This document shows positions 1-10,983 of a stretch of DNA of 31,966 nucleotides, piece after piece; positions within the stretch are counted from its first letter, which is position 1; each line of letters starts with the position of its first letter. Origin of the DNA: Antrodiella citrinella (taxonomy: Eukaryota; Basidiomycota; Agaricomycetes; Polyporales; Steccherinaceae); assembly GCA_004802725.1 (NCBI GenBank), contig SGPM01000312.1, forward strand, positions 1 through 31,966, written 5' to 3'. The translations under genes were made by a program, and so were the position numbers. The notes under the pieces are model-generated. The model was not told the DNA's origin and ran no database searches. It was given only the letters and a program-made list of their open reading frames with translations.

Positions 1-889
1 CAGAGCGCAGCAATCTGCGTCACCGAGGAGACGTCTACAATTATCGCTGACATCCTAGCTTTGAAAGAACGAAGTATAAGGAGTGAGTAATATGAGGTGG
101 ACGACCTGCGCCCTAGTAAGGAGTGTAGAATTCTCGAAAGTAGGTCCTGCCTGTGAAGACCTCCAGTTGTACGTATTGACTGATGTTATATACCAGCGAG
201 GCTGGTGCCAGGTCGATCAGGAGAATGAAAAATCATGCCACCGTACATCTATGTTGCTGATCACACTGCCAGGCGTACTAAGCTAGACCCAAAATGTATA
301 CGGATACACATCCTGTCCTGCAGCATGTACAGCTTCTACTTGCGGCGAGTAAAGCGGGCAGCTTGAGCGGCACAGAGTCAGATAACGAAAAGGACGCCGC
401 CACCGGATTCCTGGAATAGCGACGACGCTTGCATAGGTAGAGTTGATAGTTCCCACTCTGAAACGTTCAATTGGAACAGCGGGAAGTGACAGATAGTCGG
501 GAGATCACGTTTGGGAGAACTGAAGGCGATTCACGCGACCAATCATGCCTGGCCGCCTGAGTGCGAGGCTGGAAAAGGAAAATGCCGTTCCTAGTTGGGC
601 GTCGCGCTAGTACGTTGTCAAGGTGTGTACGAAGAGGCTTCTTTGAAGTTGATAATATGTCTACTCGCATTCAAAGTGTAATACGACGAAACCTAAGTGG
701 TATACTCTGCTTCGATATATAATACGTCTTGTCTACGATCTCGGAACTCCCAGAGACAACCTGAGGGTCAAGAACAGAGGCTCCATTCATGAAGGGAGGC
801 ATTGACAACATTGATGAACGTGATGATTACCCGGTTCACGTCTCTCCTAGGTAAATCACTTTCCCACAGACCTCCGGGTCCCCTTCTCC
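1..889. other. Gene-free left edge
   Basis: I see no reading frame here with fungal-like protein composition and no splice-supported gene. The open frames are under 75 codons and mutually overlapping. No repeat or RNA gene was recognised. It may hold the 3' flank of the small minus-strand gene at 890-1294. Confidence 0.5.
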
Positions 890-1294
890 CTAGCGTGTAT
901 TCGCTTTTGCGCTCGAAGGATCCACCATCTGTCGCAACTTCTGCGCCGCCCTCTTCGCGCTCTCGTGCCGATCAAACATGTCTCCAAGCTCCCTTTGCAT
1001 CGCTTCGTGGATACTGAACAGCGACTGCATCTGCAGCTCCGCTTGATGGATGATCGCGTCCAAGGCGGCTTGGAAATCCGCCTTGGCTGTATCGTCGTCT
1101 TGTACGTGATCGGGTGTAATGTCCTGGGACTCCGAGGGAACCAGGGTCATGCATGCTGGTGGTAGTGTGGCAGCGAGCGGGCTGATGACAGCAAGGTCAC
1201 ATTCGGGTTCGGAAGAAGGGGACGCTGAGGGACGATCTTCGAAAACACGGGAGGACGATGCCGCAGGTGCGGCGATTGTAGGTGAGGAAGTCAT
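890..1294 (-). CDS. Small hypothetical protein with C-terminal helix
   Basis: This is an uninterrupted 134-aa frame starting at an ATG and ending in TAG. I do not recognise the family. The N-terminal ~75 residues are Ala/Ser/Pro-rich and look disordered. Residues ~70-125 are charged and alternate hydrophobic and polar positions (an A-L-D-A-I-I-H-Q stretch, then E-A-M-Q-R-E-L-G-D-M-F and A-A-Q-K-L-R-Q-M), which suggests an amphipathic helix or short coiled coil. Composition and the ATG start favour a real gene over a chance frame, but no intron or domain confirms it. The opposite-strand frames over the same bases are shorter and less protein-like. It lies downstream of, and on the same strand as, the carboxypeptidase gene. 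Confidence 0.45.
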   Translation of the reverse strand: MTSSPTIAAPAASSSRVFEDRPSASPSSEPECDLAVISPLAATLPPACMTLVPSESQDITPDHVQDDDTAKADFQAALDAIIHQAELQMQSLFSIHEAMQRELGDMFDRHESAKRAAQKLRQMVDPSSAKANTR

Positions 1295-1739
1295 GTGTAC
1301 AAGATCTGCAGGTCGGTGAGCAATGAGACCCTCAGATACGACAGTTGGGGTGCGTACTTAATCTTTCGTCCTTCCACGTCCAATATGAACAACGATGATA
1401 GTTCATGTTGCAAGAGCAAACACTTTATGAGGAATAAGAAATCAGCGCTAAAGCCGGTGATAGACATGTCTTGAGCGTAATGCGCGTATTCCCGACATAC
1501 ACACCAAGTAACAAGACCGGGCACAAGCAGGTCCAGTGTCACATTTGCATGTCGCCGAGGTTCATACTTACGGGTCAAGATGCTAGAAGCCGGAACGATA
1601 CATCGCTAGGCAGAGTGATCGGCGCAGTGTGTGAGCATAAATTGGACACATAAGCTGATCTGCGCCGCCTCGGAGAAGTTGTGAAGAAGTTGACATTCGG
1701 TGATCACATTGGGAGGATACACAGTTCGCACAGTTATAT
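1295..1739. other. Intergenic, between small minus-strand gene and carboxypeptidase
   Basis: This stretch should hold the 3' UTR of the carboxypeptidase and the promoter of the small minus-strand gene. I see no convincing coding frame. The frame that runs through it on the minus strand has poor composition. Confidence 0.4.
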
Positions 1740-3908
1740 TCAAACCGAATGCAACTGCTCCATCCGGATAACCTGCGAGAATATCTCTAACGCCGCTGCA
1801 GGTTGGAACGCCGGCTGAAAGGGTTGTGAGTATTGGTCTCATACCAATATGAGCAATGAATCTGCGTACCACTTCATGCCCGGAAGCAAATACTCGTCTA
1901 GATCACAAATTTAGCGAACAGGGTTCATAATTTGAGTCACGTTTGGCAGGACTCACGCGAAGGAGAAGTTATCCACGTTCTGCACAGCAGCGACGGCCTC
2001 GCCATTCAAGGTCATATTGGTGAAGGGTGTTGCATGCAATGTGGCATTCCCATACCAATCCATCGCAAGGACTGACGCATGTCCGCCGAGCCAATTACAG
2101 CTTCAGAGTGAATGAGTATCAGAATCCATCGCACGAAAAGGTCATGATTTGTACTTACTTGATGTCTGCGTCTCCGGCCTAGGTCAAGCGAGGTCAGTAT
2201 ATTGACCGGCTCTCAAAGACGTCTCAAGTACTCACCCAGATGAGTATCTTTAGCTTTGAGTTTGCTAGAGCGGATAGCTGAGGGAGGAGAGTCCTGGCAT
2301 CATCACCTGTCTTTCCAAATTGGCGGCCAGGTGCGTTCGCGCACTCCGAGTACGTTGCCTGGTATGTTTCATCAAGACTTAGCCTCTACTGTCACTAAAT
2401 CAGCTCTAACCTGAGCGCCGATCTTGGCTACAATGTCTGGGTTGTGCAGGAACGTGACGTAAAACTCTGGCGGGAATGGGTTAGGTGAAGACGCATTCTG
2501 ACGCAGATCGTCTGAATCTCTGTTTCCGACGGCGGGAACAAATATATTGTCGACCTGTACGCGACCAAGTCAGTCACATACATTGACAAAAGGTCAGCGC
2601 ACTCACGCAGAAGTTATCCGCAGTCGAGCATATTTTGTTGCTTGTACTATTTTCTCCAGCGGCGTAGCAAGCCAATTCTTGCACTTGACATCCATTGGGG
2701 CCGAAGAAATCAGTGTTCAGCTGAGCAATGACTTCGTCGGATTGTAGCTGTCCGTAGCCGGGAGCATTTGTTGCGAAGTCCACGTAGGCTTGGTTCTGCA
2801 GCAGAGGGTCGTACCAGCCACTATTGATCGATATGAAGGTCAGGATATGTACATGAAGGCGAAATATCGACTGACTTGTTGATCATGAGAGCACTGACTT
2901 CAATCTTCTCTCCCTGCAACTTGTTCTGATTGATCAAGGCGTTCTGTTGGTCGAAATAGGTCACGAACTCAGGCCCGTAATGACCACCATAACTCTCGGT
3001 AGCGAAAATGAACCTGTGAGGCTGTGATCAGTGATATATCAATGGCGAGGAGAACAAAATGGGCGTACTCTCGAGATTGGAATTTCTGGAACTCAGTACT
3101 TTCAAACAAGACCTGGAATGCCTGCCAAACGGGTGGTGCGGCGGCGAAAGTACTGTTCACTGTGACGTCTCCAGTAGAAAAGCCGGTTCCGACGGGCTGG
3201 TCAATGTATAGCACTGTATCACGAGTGAGTAAGCGAAAAATTGTTACGAACGGGGTTTAACAACTCACTGTTGCTGATGTTGTTCCAACTGCGAAGGATC
3301 AACCCCTTAGTAAGGTTCACAGAGTGTGAACGACGGTCTGTAATTACCTGAAAGGGTTCAAAACTGTCGAATTTCCATCGGGATTGACATGGCATGGTCC
3401 GTTCTCTGCAAATTGATGTCAGCTACATTCCTCTGATCAAGCGCAGATTACCTTGGAACAAGCCAATCATGGAAGAGCATCCAGGACCACCATTGAGCCT
3501 GTCTAGCGGGTGAGTCTCTGCGTCGAACAAGCGTATAGACATCATCACGTACCAGAGTGTGAACGGCGCCGTTTCCGAGTTATTTCTAGCTTCGAAGAAC
3601 CAAAACCACTAGATAGAAAAGGATTCAGCATATGCACGCGCAAACAGGTACCTAGCAGGTGCGCTCACCAATGACATATTCGTCCCCACGTCAATGTACC
3701 CGGACAGCTGCTGTACACCGGGCGTGGTTTCGCATACTCCAGAATTTTTGATGAAGCGTAGTGTCACGTTGTCTTGCAGTTGAGATGTAAACACTGTATG
3801 AGAAGGGACCAAAGATTGAGATGTGAGATCCTGAGCATTGGTAGAGGGCGCAGCATCGATGGGTGCAATGAAGGCCAACAAGGCCAGAGTAAGGGTTGTG
3901 AAGAACAT
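1740..3908 (-). CDS. Secreted serine carboxypeptidase (peptidase family S10)
   Basis: A 14-exon model gives 483 aa. Exons, 5' to 3': 3908-3669, 3608-3553, 3498-3452, 3405-3348, 3288-3269, 3213-3069, 3013-2876, 2820-2607, 2554-2411, 2358-2236, 2178-2159, 2100-1957, 1897-1870, 1814-1740. All phases agree. S10 enzymes remove C-terminal residues from peptides, mostly in vacuoles or outside the cell. Residues 1-20 form a hydrophobic signal peptide ([20 protein letters not shown]). The [10 protein letters not shown] oxyanion-hole motif is at 99-108. The nucleophile motif E-S-Y-G-G-H-Y puts Ser at 196. Asp400 sits in G-D-A-D-I-N-C-N-W and His457 in G-H-E-V-P, so the triad is complete. The residue before the Glu of the Ser motif is Thr rather than the usual Gly. 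Many N-x-S/T sites fit secretion, and length fits the family. A TATA-like ATATAAG lies about 100 bp upstream, and the gene diverges from the HHE gene. Confidence 0.93.
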
Positions 3909-4006
3909 GTGTCCCAGCTTCCTAGCACTGTGGCAAGCCGGGCGAGTCCTCGCGCGGAAGGTTAGCTGACAAGGACGAGGACGTGCTCCCGCCCCCAGAA
4001 CATGGG

Positions 4007-4013
4007 CTTATAT
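4007..4013 (-). promoter_or_regulatory. TATA-like box for carboxypeptidase
   Basis: ATATAAG on the minus strand, about 100 bp upstream of the carboxypeptidase ATG. The position is right for a fungal core promoter. Assigned by sequence only. Confidence 0.4.
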
Positions 4014-4399
4014 CGTTTGCTGACCCCTCTGCTGTGCAACCTGCATCAGAATCTCCGGGACGCCTGCAGCAGAGCTATAGATAAGCGGGGGAGAATGTCC
4101 CTCATGCCCGGAAGCTGAGAAGCTGAAAAGGGCGGTAGTGTCTCACGTGGACGAGCTGGAGCACGCGAGCGACGCATGCGAAGGTCTGAGTACCGCATGT
4201 CGCTGCAGATACGCTCGCATGACGAAGGGAATGAGAGAACATCTCCGAAATGACCCTGGTCGGACAGAATCAGTATTTGTGTGGCCACACATATCCACCG
4301 TGGGCGCTTACCATTCTAGTGGCTAATTCGTGCCTGGAGCCCATGACATCAGACTCTGCAACCTTATGTGGTCAGCTCCTGAGAATAGGGTCATGTAGG

Positions 4400-4407
4400 T
4401 ATAAAAG
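4400..4407 (+). promoter_or_regulatory. TATA box for hemerythrin-like gene
   Basis: TATAAAAG ends 27 bp before the first good ATG (4435). Transcription from it would start at about 4430, so transcripts would carry almost no leader before ATG 4435, or would begin just after it and use the in-frame ATG at 4513. Confidence 0.5.
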
Positions 4408-4434
4408 ATGACCATCTCTCTGTCTCGACTCACT

Positions 4435-5351
4435 ATGTTCTCTCGAACAACCACCATCATCTCTCGTCGTACCGCAGCACCTAGACTCAGCGCATTCCAC
4501 GACGGACGAACCATGTCCCAAAAGACCCTCTTCCAAGCTATCAAAGAAGACCACGAGGAGGTACGTTAGAGCACGATACGCTACTGCAAATATGTTCACA
4601 GCTCACCAATCCTGAGACAGATGTACGAATATCATGACCAGTATGAACGGGCACAAGATCGCAACGACGTCGACGCTCAGGCCAGATGGGCACGTCAGCT
4701 CACATGGGAGATTGCCCGTCATGCCGTGGGTGAGGAGATTGTCGTGTACCCTTTGATGGAGAGACACCTCGGTGCAAAGGGAAAGGAGTTAGCAGACCAC
4801 GACAGAGAGGAACACCTGGTAAGCTTCAGAATGCAATGCGAAAATGCACATCAGTCATCTCATGCATTCCGTCCATGCAGCAAGTCAAAGAAGAGCTGTA
4901 CAAGCTCGAGCAGCTTCAACCGGGCACCGAAGAGTATCATGCTCTCATGACGAAGATGATGGCCACTCTCCATCATCACAACGACGACGAAGAGATTAAG
5001 GATTTGCCATTACTTGAACCTAATATCGGAGAAGACGCAAGTAAGCAAGCTGCACAAAGCTTCAAGACGACAAAGAAGTTTGTACCCACTAGGTAGCGTA
5101 CAACGCAGTCACCATTTTGAGTAGCCATGAGTAGTCAGCTTACACCGAGCCTCAGGTCGCATCCAAGTGCCCCTAATCAACCGCCACTCGAAACTTTCGT
5201 TGGCTTCCTGACAGCCCCGATTGACAAACTGAAGGACATGTTCGCTCAATTTCCAACGGCAGAGGAGAAAGAGGAAGCGAAGCAGGAGTTGGAAGGGAGG
5301 GATCACGATGCGAAGGCTGGAAGAAATAAAGATCGGGCCGGGCCTGAGTGA
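4435..5351 (+). CDS. Hemerythrin/HHE cation-binding domain protein, probable mitochondrial presequence
   Basis: Exons 4435-4560, 4621-4818, 4881-5092 and 5156-5351 give 243 aa with consistent phases and introns of 60-63 bp. HHE-domain proteins form a four-helix bundle that binds a non-haem di-iron or other metal centre. The histidine/acidic ligand pattern is visible: D-H-E-E at the end of exon 1, Y-E-Y-H-D-Q in exon 2, then H-A-V-G-E-E, A-D-H-D-R-E-E-H, and in exon 3 L-H-H-H-N-D-D-E-E. After the bundle comes a K-K-F-V-P-T-R-S-H-P-S-A-P segment and a charged tail, as in fungal members I know. Residues 1-26 are rich in Arg, Ser and Thr and lack acidic residues until Asp23, as in a mitochondrial targeting sequence; Met27 could start a shorter cytosolic form. 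An extra in-frame ATG at 4408 lies against the TATA box and is unlikely to be used. The exact substrate or role is unknown. Confidence 0.88.
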
Positions 5352-5680
5352 GATCATTAACATCCATGGGCATGAAGCTCGAATTGAGAATACGGATGGA
5401 GTATTGTTTCTTGTACAGTAGTAGTTGACGAGAAGAAAGACGAAGCGAACCTTCCAGCAGAAAACCTAACCTTGATTTCGGGTTACTATTTTCCCACGCG
5501 TGCGTCGTGGTCGACGACGGCGGCTGTCTTTACTTTGTTTCTTGACCAGCACCGTTCCAATTCTGACGACCGTGAACCGAGCGACAAATGGAGCAGTATC
5601 TGTGATTTCGGTCCCCCACCACCTGTGCGGGTACTCTGTTTGATCTCTCTGCTTTCTTGCTTTCCTTCGCACTGTCGACG
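5352..5680. other. Short intergenic region
   Basis: About 330 bp hold the 3' end of the HHE gene and the promoter of the next plus-strand gene. I see no TATA box of good quality and no coding frame. Confidence 0.4.
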
Positions 5681-8096
5681 ATGACTACTTTACTGCCGTC
5701 GACGCCTCGCATTGCTCTCTCATCGTCACCAAGAGCAGTGCTCAGAGACGTCAAGAACCAGCCAATACATACTGGTAGACTTTCTGTTACTCCAGCCTCC
5801 GGCAGACGCAAGACTTTGCTCTCGGTGCCTACACCAAGTACCGGAGCTCAGACTCTGAAGACACCTATCCATTCTCGCCGCCATTCCTCTGTGACACCTG
5901 GAGAAGCGGTTCAAACAGGATGTATCTCGCGTCTCTCCCGGAAATCCACCTATGGTCGTCGTAGCTCTATACCCAAGTCCCCGATGCTTGCCTTTGGTAC
6001 AGTGACACCGTCCGCAAGGAATGCGCTAGAGGTCCCTCACACACAACCTCGGCCTGGTACTTCCCCCAAAACAGGATATAGAAGTTACGGAACTGTCTTA
6101 CGTCCTCAGAGCCTCAAGAGGCATGAAGCCCTGAAGACCAGTGGTGCCGCGACATTCACCATCCCAGCTTGCGGAATGGTTTTACCTACTCCTGTCCGGA
6201 CGTCCTTGGCTTCTCCCGGGAATGTATCGTTAGCCACGCAGTCTCCTTGCGTGTTCGGACCGACGTATGTTCGTCGCAGCTCTATCCCAACATCGCCTTT
6301 GGTTGCTCTGTCATCTTTGCGTACGACACCCGCTGGCCCGCCCCGTACTCCGAGGTCTCGCTTGAAGTTGCAGGCGACGTATGGCATCAAGGGGGCTTCT
6401 ACTGTGGCGACCACTAGCGAGACTGTTGACCTCACCAGCGAGCTCTGTCATATAGAGAAATGCCCTCAAGCATATCCCGCCAGGCTCAGCTCTGACTATT
6501 CCGCCACACTTGCACTGAAGCCCACCGGTGCTGGTCCTGATGCGACATCCTTATTTCTTAGTACAACCTCGTTTACCGCACTCAAGACTCCACGTTTTCC
6601 TCGCGACGACACCTGCGTTTTGCCTACCGTAGCTATCACCGGCGATTCCCCGTCCTTCTTACTCATGGAGACCCCCTCCTTTGTCGCGCTTCGCAGTTCA
6701 TCGAAAGCGTTCTTTTCGCCACCCACTTATTACGATCTGACTCCGAGTCGAGGCTCGTCGAACGTACACTCAGGCGACAACACGAGGCTTCTTTACCCTT
6801 TGGACGAAAACGAAAGCCTTTGTGCCACTCCGCGCAATGAGGCTAATCAAGACCTTGATAAAGGACTCTTATACGCGCCGGACACAATTTTCGCAAGCCA
6901 AAGAGGATGCGTCCCCTCTCAAAGCCGTTCTCTCCACTCGTTGATGAGTGCTTTAGAGCAAGCCATTCCCTCTCTTGGACGGTCTCTCTTCTCTGAGTCC
7001 CCTAGCGCCGATACAGAACTCGCTGGTATCGAGGACTATTCATTCGAGGTAACTATGCCACGCACGCCACAACCACTCCCACAAGACCAGGATACGGACG
7101 CGCAGACGATGGATGAGGGGAAGAGGAACACGAATAGGGATACGTTGATGTTGTTGGACGAGTTTGAGATCCTGGCCGCGGAGACGAAGACGCTGCCCGT
7201 CCCCAGAGCACCGTCTCTGTCGCCCACGGAATGGCACGCTGTTCTGAGTCGTATCGAGGACAAGAAGTACGCGCGGGAGATATTGGACGAACTCTCCTTA
7301 GCCCCATCCGTATGTCCACATGTGATATTTCCTCTCCTGACGCGACTTATGACCTTTGCAGGATTGTACCGAGTCAAACGACGGCCATTCCGACGACAGC
7401 CATGGCACCGACACTTGTACAGTCACTAGTAGACCTTCGATTGATTCTGGACGTACCGAATCCCCGCCCGTGACGCCTCTCGATCCATTTTTCCCGCCTA
7501 TCGTCCACGTCAGCTCACCTCTCAGCGAAGAGGTGGAGATAATCATCGCTTTCCCTCCGGAGGAGGAGCTAACGGTGGAGAAGTCGAAGTTCGCTTCGCA
7601 GGCTCCGGATGACCCGTCCACTCGAGCTCCTTCCCCTCTACCGTCTCGTTCGTTGAATTCGTCTACACCCACACCTAGAGCATCAATCATTCCACGTTCT
7701 TCTCCAATGATACGACCGTCCACCGGGCTGCGATCCGCATCCTCACCCTCGCCCTACCCTCATACGCCTCATAGCGCGATTCCTAGATCTCCGGGATTGC
7801 TCTCCGCGACAACGCGTACCCCTCTTCATCAAATCCATTCCTATCCTGACGGTCGTTCACGCTCGCCTTCTCCTGCGCCCTCTTCTACACGCACCTCCAA
7901 TGAGCCAGCGTTATCCGCTACACCCGCAACTGCGACGGGATTGAGGCGACTCTTCAAACCGAGACAATCCGCTCCCTCGGCGTTCGCATCTCCACTTGCT
8001 GGTGTGAGCGCGGGTGTGAGTCGGATGAAGAAGTTCATCCCGACGCGATTAGAGAAGAAGGTTACTGGGTGGGGTGATTCGTTCTTGGATATGTGA
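5681..8096 (+). CDS. Ser/Thr-Pro-rich protein of unknown function
   Basis: Two exons, 5681-7309 and 7362-8096, give 787 aa; the 52-bp intron has GTATGT and GCAG ends. The first ATG after the upstream in-frame leader is used. I do not recognise a domain. The protein is dominated by Ser, Thr, Pro and Arg, with dozens of S-P and T-P dipeptides typical of proline-directed kinase targets, so it is probably largely disordered. An internal repeat is clear: T-Y-G-R-R-S-S-I-P-K-S-P at residues 90-101 and T-Y-V-R-R-S-S-I-P-T-S-P at 195-206; R-R-S-S is a basophilic kinase-like site. A more ordered acidic/hydrophobic stretch lies near residues 500-543 (L-M-L-L-D-E-F-E-I-L, then I-E-D-K-K-Y-A-R-E-I-L). 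The last ~25 residues (R-M-K-K-F-I-P-T-R through W-G-D-S-F-L-D-M) are basic, then aromatic. A cell-cycle or cytoskeletal regulator is a guess only. Confidence 0.82.
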
Positions 8097-10093
8097 ACCC
8101 ACTCCCTTCTGGTTTCTTTATTTCTGCGTTTCTGTTCTGTTCACTGCATCCCTTTCTCTTCGTTCCTTGCACAACCCACTGTTATTGTATCCGCTCCTTG
8201 GCGTCGACCGCTAGCTTCTGTCCTGTGGCGACACCATGATCCATGTGTCTCCCCCTCCACTCTCCCTCGCCCTTGTTCTTGGTTTCTGTATGTTTTAATA
8301 TCTCGGGTTTGTTCTTTCGTAGTCGCTCATTCCTACACGTTGTATGATGTTGTTTGTACCTATAATGTTGCAATGAATGTTCCTATATTCCATGTATCGT
8401 TGAGCAACTTGAACGTCCGTTAGCATCGTCCAACCACTGCTCATCTATGAGCGAGTGTCATAGTATCGCTAGTACCGCATCGTGCTCTACGTTTTCATAA
8501 TCGCCGTTTTGCTTGCTCTAGTTCGTCTCTGAAGGCCCTAGACCTCTTGTGTCAGCCTCGACTGTGGCTGACACCACGACGAGTGGTGGTCAGTCTGAAT
8601 CGCAACGTCCAGCCTACTTAAACCACTCCTGCCCGCCCTTCTCTCCTTCTTCACAACCACCACGATCCCCGCCATCCTATCGACAACCCACTCTTCTCTG
8701 TCTGATCCGTCTTACCGGTCTCGGGGCCTCTCGAAGGCCTCTTGACAGACGGCACGCGCCTCGGGCTGTTCATCGTCCCCTTAGCCGGTGTCTACACCCT
8801 GAGTGGGACGGTGGTCTCTCGAATCACGCCTCTGCAGTCTGCGCCTCAGGGCGACGGGGTTCCACGTCTGTGTATTGAAGGGGGTGAAAGACTCGATGAG
8901 GAAAAATCATGACTGCTCGTACATAGCTTTTCGGGGACGTTTTATCGCGCAGGTTGACGTTCATTCCTCCCCCCGTTTTACCCCAGTTGCTGTTTTACCT
9001 CCCCGCTTGGCCTCTTTTGTGTTCTGGCCACTTCGCTCCTCCCTTTCTTTCTTCACTTTCTCTGCTCTGGTTCTTTCGGTCTTCGCAGTGGCGGAGGCGG
9101 ATGACTAGGCAGACAAAAGCGGAGGGTTTCGTGTCGGTTTGGTTCAAGTTAGCCGCGTCTGTTACGGTCGCGTAGTGTCACGGGTTATGTCACCATTGTC
9201 ACACACTAAGGTCATGCTCTTTTACGGTCACGGTGCTGCAAGCATCGTGGCAACTTGTATGTACTGACAATCGCGTTGATCCATAACCTTCAGCTTGAGA
9301 GTACACGAGAGTCCTCGCTATCTGCATCACGAGAAGCTGCCCTGTCTTCTGGCCCAAGAATTCCACTTCCGATTCGCCTGAGCCATTCAAGCAGTGAATG
9401 GTGAGTATTTTATCATTTGTTCTTCGGCGGACAGTGGTCCTGCGCATGCGCACGGCTGCGATATAACGTCGGTTGTATATCTTTGACCAAACTCAGAGCT
9501 ACTGTATACTGGCAGTGCAGGTAAATGAGAAGATCGACTCGGCCTTTCTGTCAAGTTCATCATGAAATGATCAGACCGAGCCGACGATCGATCAGCAGAC
9601 TGCAGCAGGTATGCATATGCTCATTATTATTTAATATTGCCATTCTTCATGATACTGACTTTCGTTTCGTTCCTATCAGCTCTCCTGATTCTGAACGTGT
9701 GATTGTCAACCGATTGTCACCTAAATGACATGAGTTTACAACGCGCATTGTCTCGGAGCTCAGATACATGATCTCTAGCACGAATCTCCTGCGACTTTGA
9801 CATACAGAAACATGCCAAGATCGTACCCAAAGCCGCACCGTATCTTGTGTAAGTAAGTATGCTGTACACCGTATTCATCAATGAGTTGCTGTTTGCCAGC
9901 CTCCGCAATGACCGCACTCGGCTGGTGCGGCGTGAGATGATATTAGGGTTAGGATTTATCGATGGCGATCGCCGAAGCGAGAGAGGTAGATATACGGGCC
10001 CGCCGCTTCCTCTCCTGACTCTAACCAACACTCTCAAGTACTTTCCAACGTCTCTTATCCACTCGCACAGCCTACGTTCACGACCTTTGAACG
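8097..10093. other. 2-kb region without a supportable gene
   Basis: The first few hundred bases should be the 3' UTR of the preceding gene, and the last few hundred the profilin promoter. Plus-strand pyrimidine-rich stretches occur at about 8630-8700 and 8970-9080. Scattered splice-like signals (for example donor GTGAGT near 9404 and a GTATGC...CTATCAG pair near 9609-9680) do not join into an open protein. A telomere-like TTAGGGTTAGG lies at 9943-9953. Confidence 0.4.
9943..9953 (+). promoter_or_regulatory. Telomere-like/telobox motif upstream of profilin
   Basis: TTAGGGTTAGG, almost two units of the TTAGGG repeat, lies about 140 bp upstream of the profilin ATG. Such short interstitial motifs act as binding sites for Myb-type telobox factors in promoters of several eukaryotes; activity here is inferred. 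Confidence 0.4.
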
Positions 10094-10662
10094 ATGTCTT
10101 GGCAAAGTGAGCTCCCCATCGCTACATCCGAAGGTTCCGTTCGCTGATCTGTAGCGTGTATCACCAGCATACGTTGATTCCAGCCTCGTCGGCAGTGGCA
10201 AGATCGCCAGGGCTGCTATCCTCGGACAGGCCGGTGGTGTCTGGGCAACATCTGCTGGATACAATGTGCGTCGCGCTGTCCTTATCATAAGTCCATGATG
10301 TCTGACTGCGCTCTTCGTGCGCCCGCTTCAGTTGTCCGATGAGGAGCAGAAAGCGATCGTGCATGCGTTCAACGATCTCGAGGGTGTCCGAACCAAGGGT
10401 TTCCGGGCTGCCAACCGGAAATTTTTCACATTGCAGGCTGTTGAGGGTGGACGAAGTATCTATGGCAAGATCGGGGTGAGCTTATCCGGATTATACTGGG
10501 CTTGCGTGTACTGATGGCTTCTGTGTACAGGCTGACGGTTGTATCCTGGTGAAGACAAAGCAGGCAGTCTTGGTGGCGGAATATGCGGCTCCCACTCAAG
10601 CACCAGAGGCAACTCCGGTTGTGGAGACCGTTGCTGATTGGCTCATTGCCGCAGGCTTTTGA
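10094..10662 (+). CDS. PFY1: Profilin
   Basis: Exons 10094-10106, 10168-10265, 10332-10475 and 10531-10662 give 128 aa. Profilin binds monomeric actin, poly-proline and phosphoinositides and feeds actin to formins at growing tips. The start M-S-W-Q-T-Y-V-D and the G-G-V-W-A-T-S motif are hallmark profilin sequence. So are the later F-F-T-L-Q-A, S-I-Y-G-K and D-G-C-I-L-V-K-T-K-Q-A-V-L-V-A segments and the C-terminal helix (V-A-D-W-L-I-A-A-G-F). Length is typical. The first coding exon is only 13 nt and ends after M-S-W-Q plus one base. Codons are rich in C-ending forms, as expected of a highly expressed gene. A telobox-like motif lies in the promoter. The next gene on the same strand starts 320 bp downstream. 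Confidence 0.95.
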
Positions 10663-10983
10663 GAGTATAGACGAGTTCGTTACCGGAAGTATTCAAGTCG
10701 ATTGTATTTTTGCTTGCCCCAGGAGTCTTCAGCCACCATGTGTTCAACTCGACAAGGTTCTCGCCTGTCGTCTAATCTGCATCGTTTGTATAACCGTAAC
10801 CTTACATAAAACCCGCGAGCAAAGTGCTGGTTCTAATTCTGTGGCGAACATTGCAAATTGTCGGATTTAATCCTTCTTTTTATCATTTATCTCCTTGTAC
10901 CACGACCACCTCATGCACGTACACTTACGGCCATCCGTATTTTCTCCTGATCATCCCAAGGTCACCGTGGACCGGTGTTCCTA
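10663..10983. other. Short intergenic region after profilin
   Basis: About 320 bp hold the profilin 3' UTR and the promoter of the next plus-strand gene. I see no coding frame or clear TATA box. Confidence 0.4.

Larger units (their letters stand above)
3909..4434. promoter_or_regulatory. Divergent promoter region, carboxypeptidase / HHE protein
   Basis: This 526-bp region lies between two divergent starts. On the minus strand ATATAAG (4007-4013) is placed for the carboxypeptidase. On the plus strand TATAAAAG (4400-4407) is placed for the hemerythrin-like gene. No coding frame is supported inside it. Confidence 0.55.

Noticed and set aside
5063..8066. K-K-F-[VI]-P-T-R found in both the HHE protein and the neighbouring 787-aa protein
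   Set aside because: Seven residues in different contexts and positions; probably coincidence, and the segment is usual in the HHE family.
8549..8878. 109-codon plus-strand frame after the 787-aa gene
   Set aside because: GTG start, Pro/Ser/Arg composition typical of CT-rich DNA translated by chance, no conserved motif.
9200..9750. Splice-like donors and acceptors suggesting a small gene before profilin
   Set aside because: The plausible exons cannot be joined without stops or introns under 40 bp; kept as non-coding.
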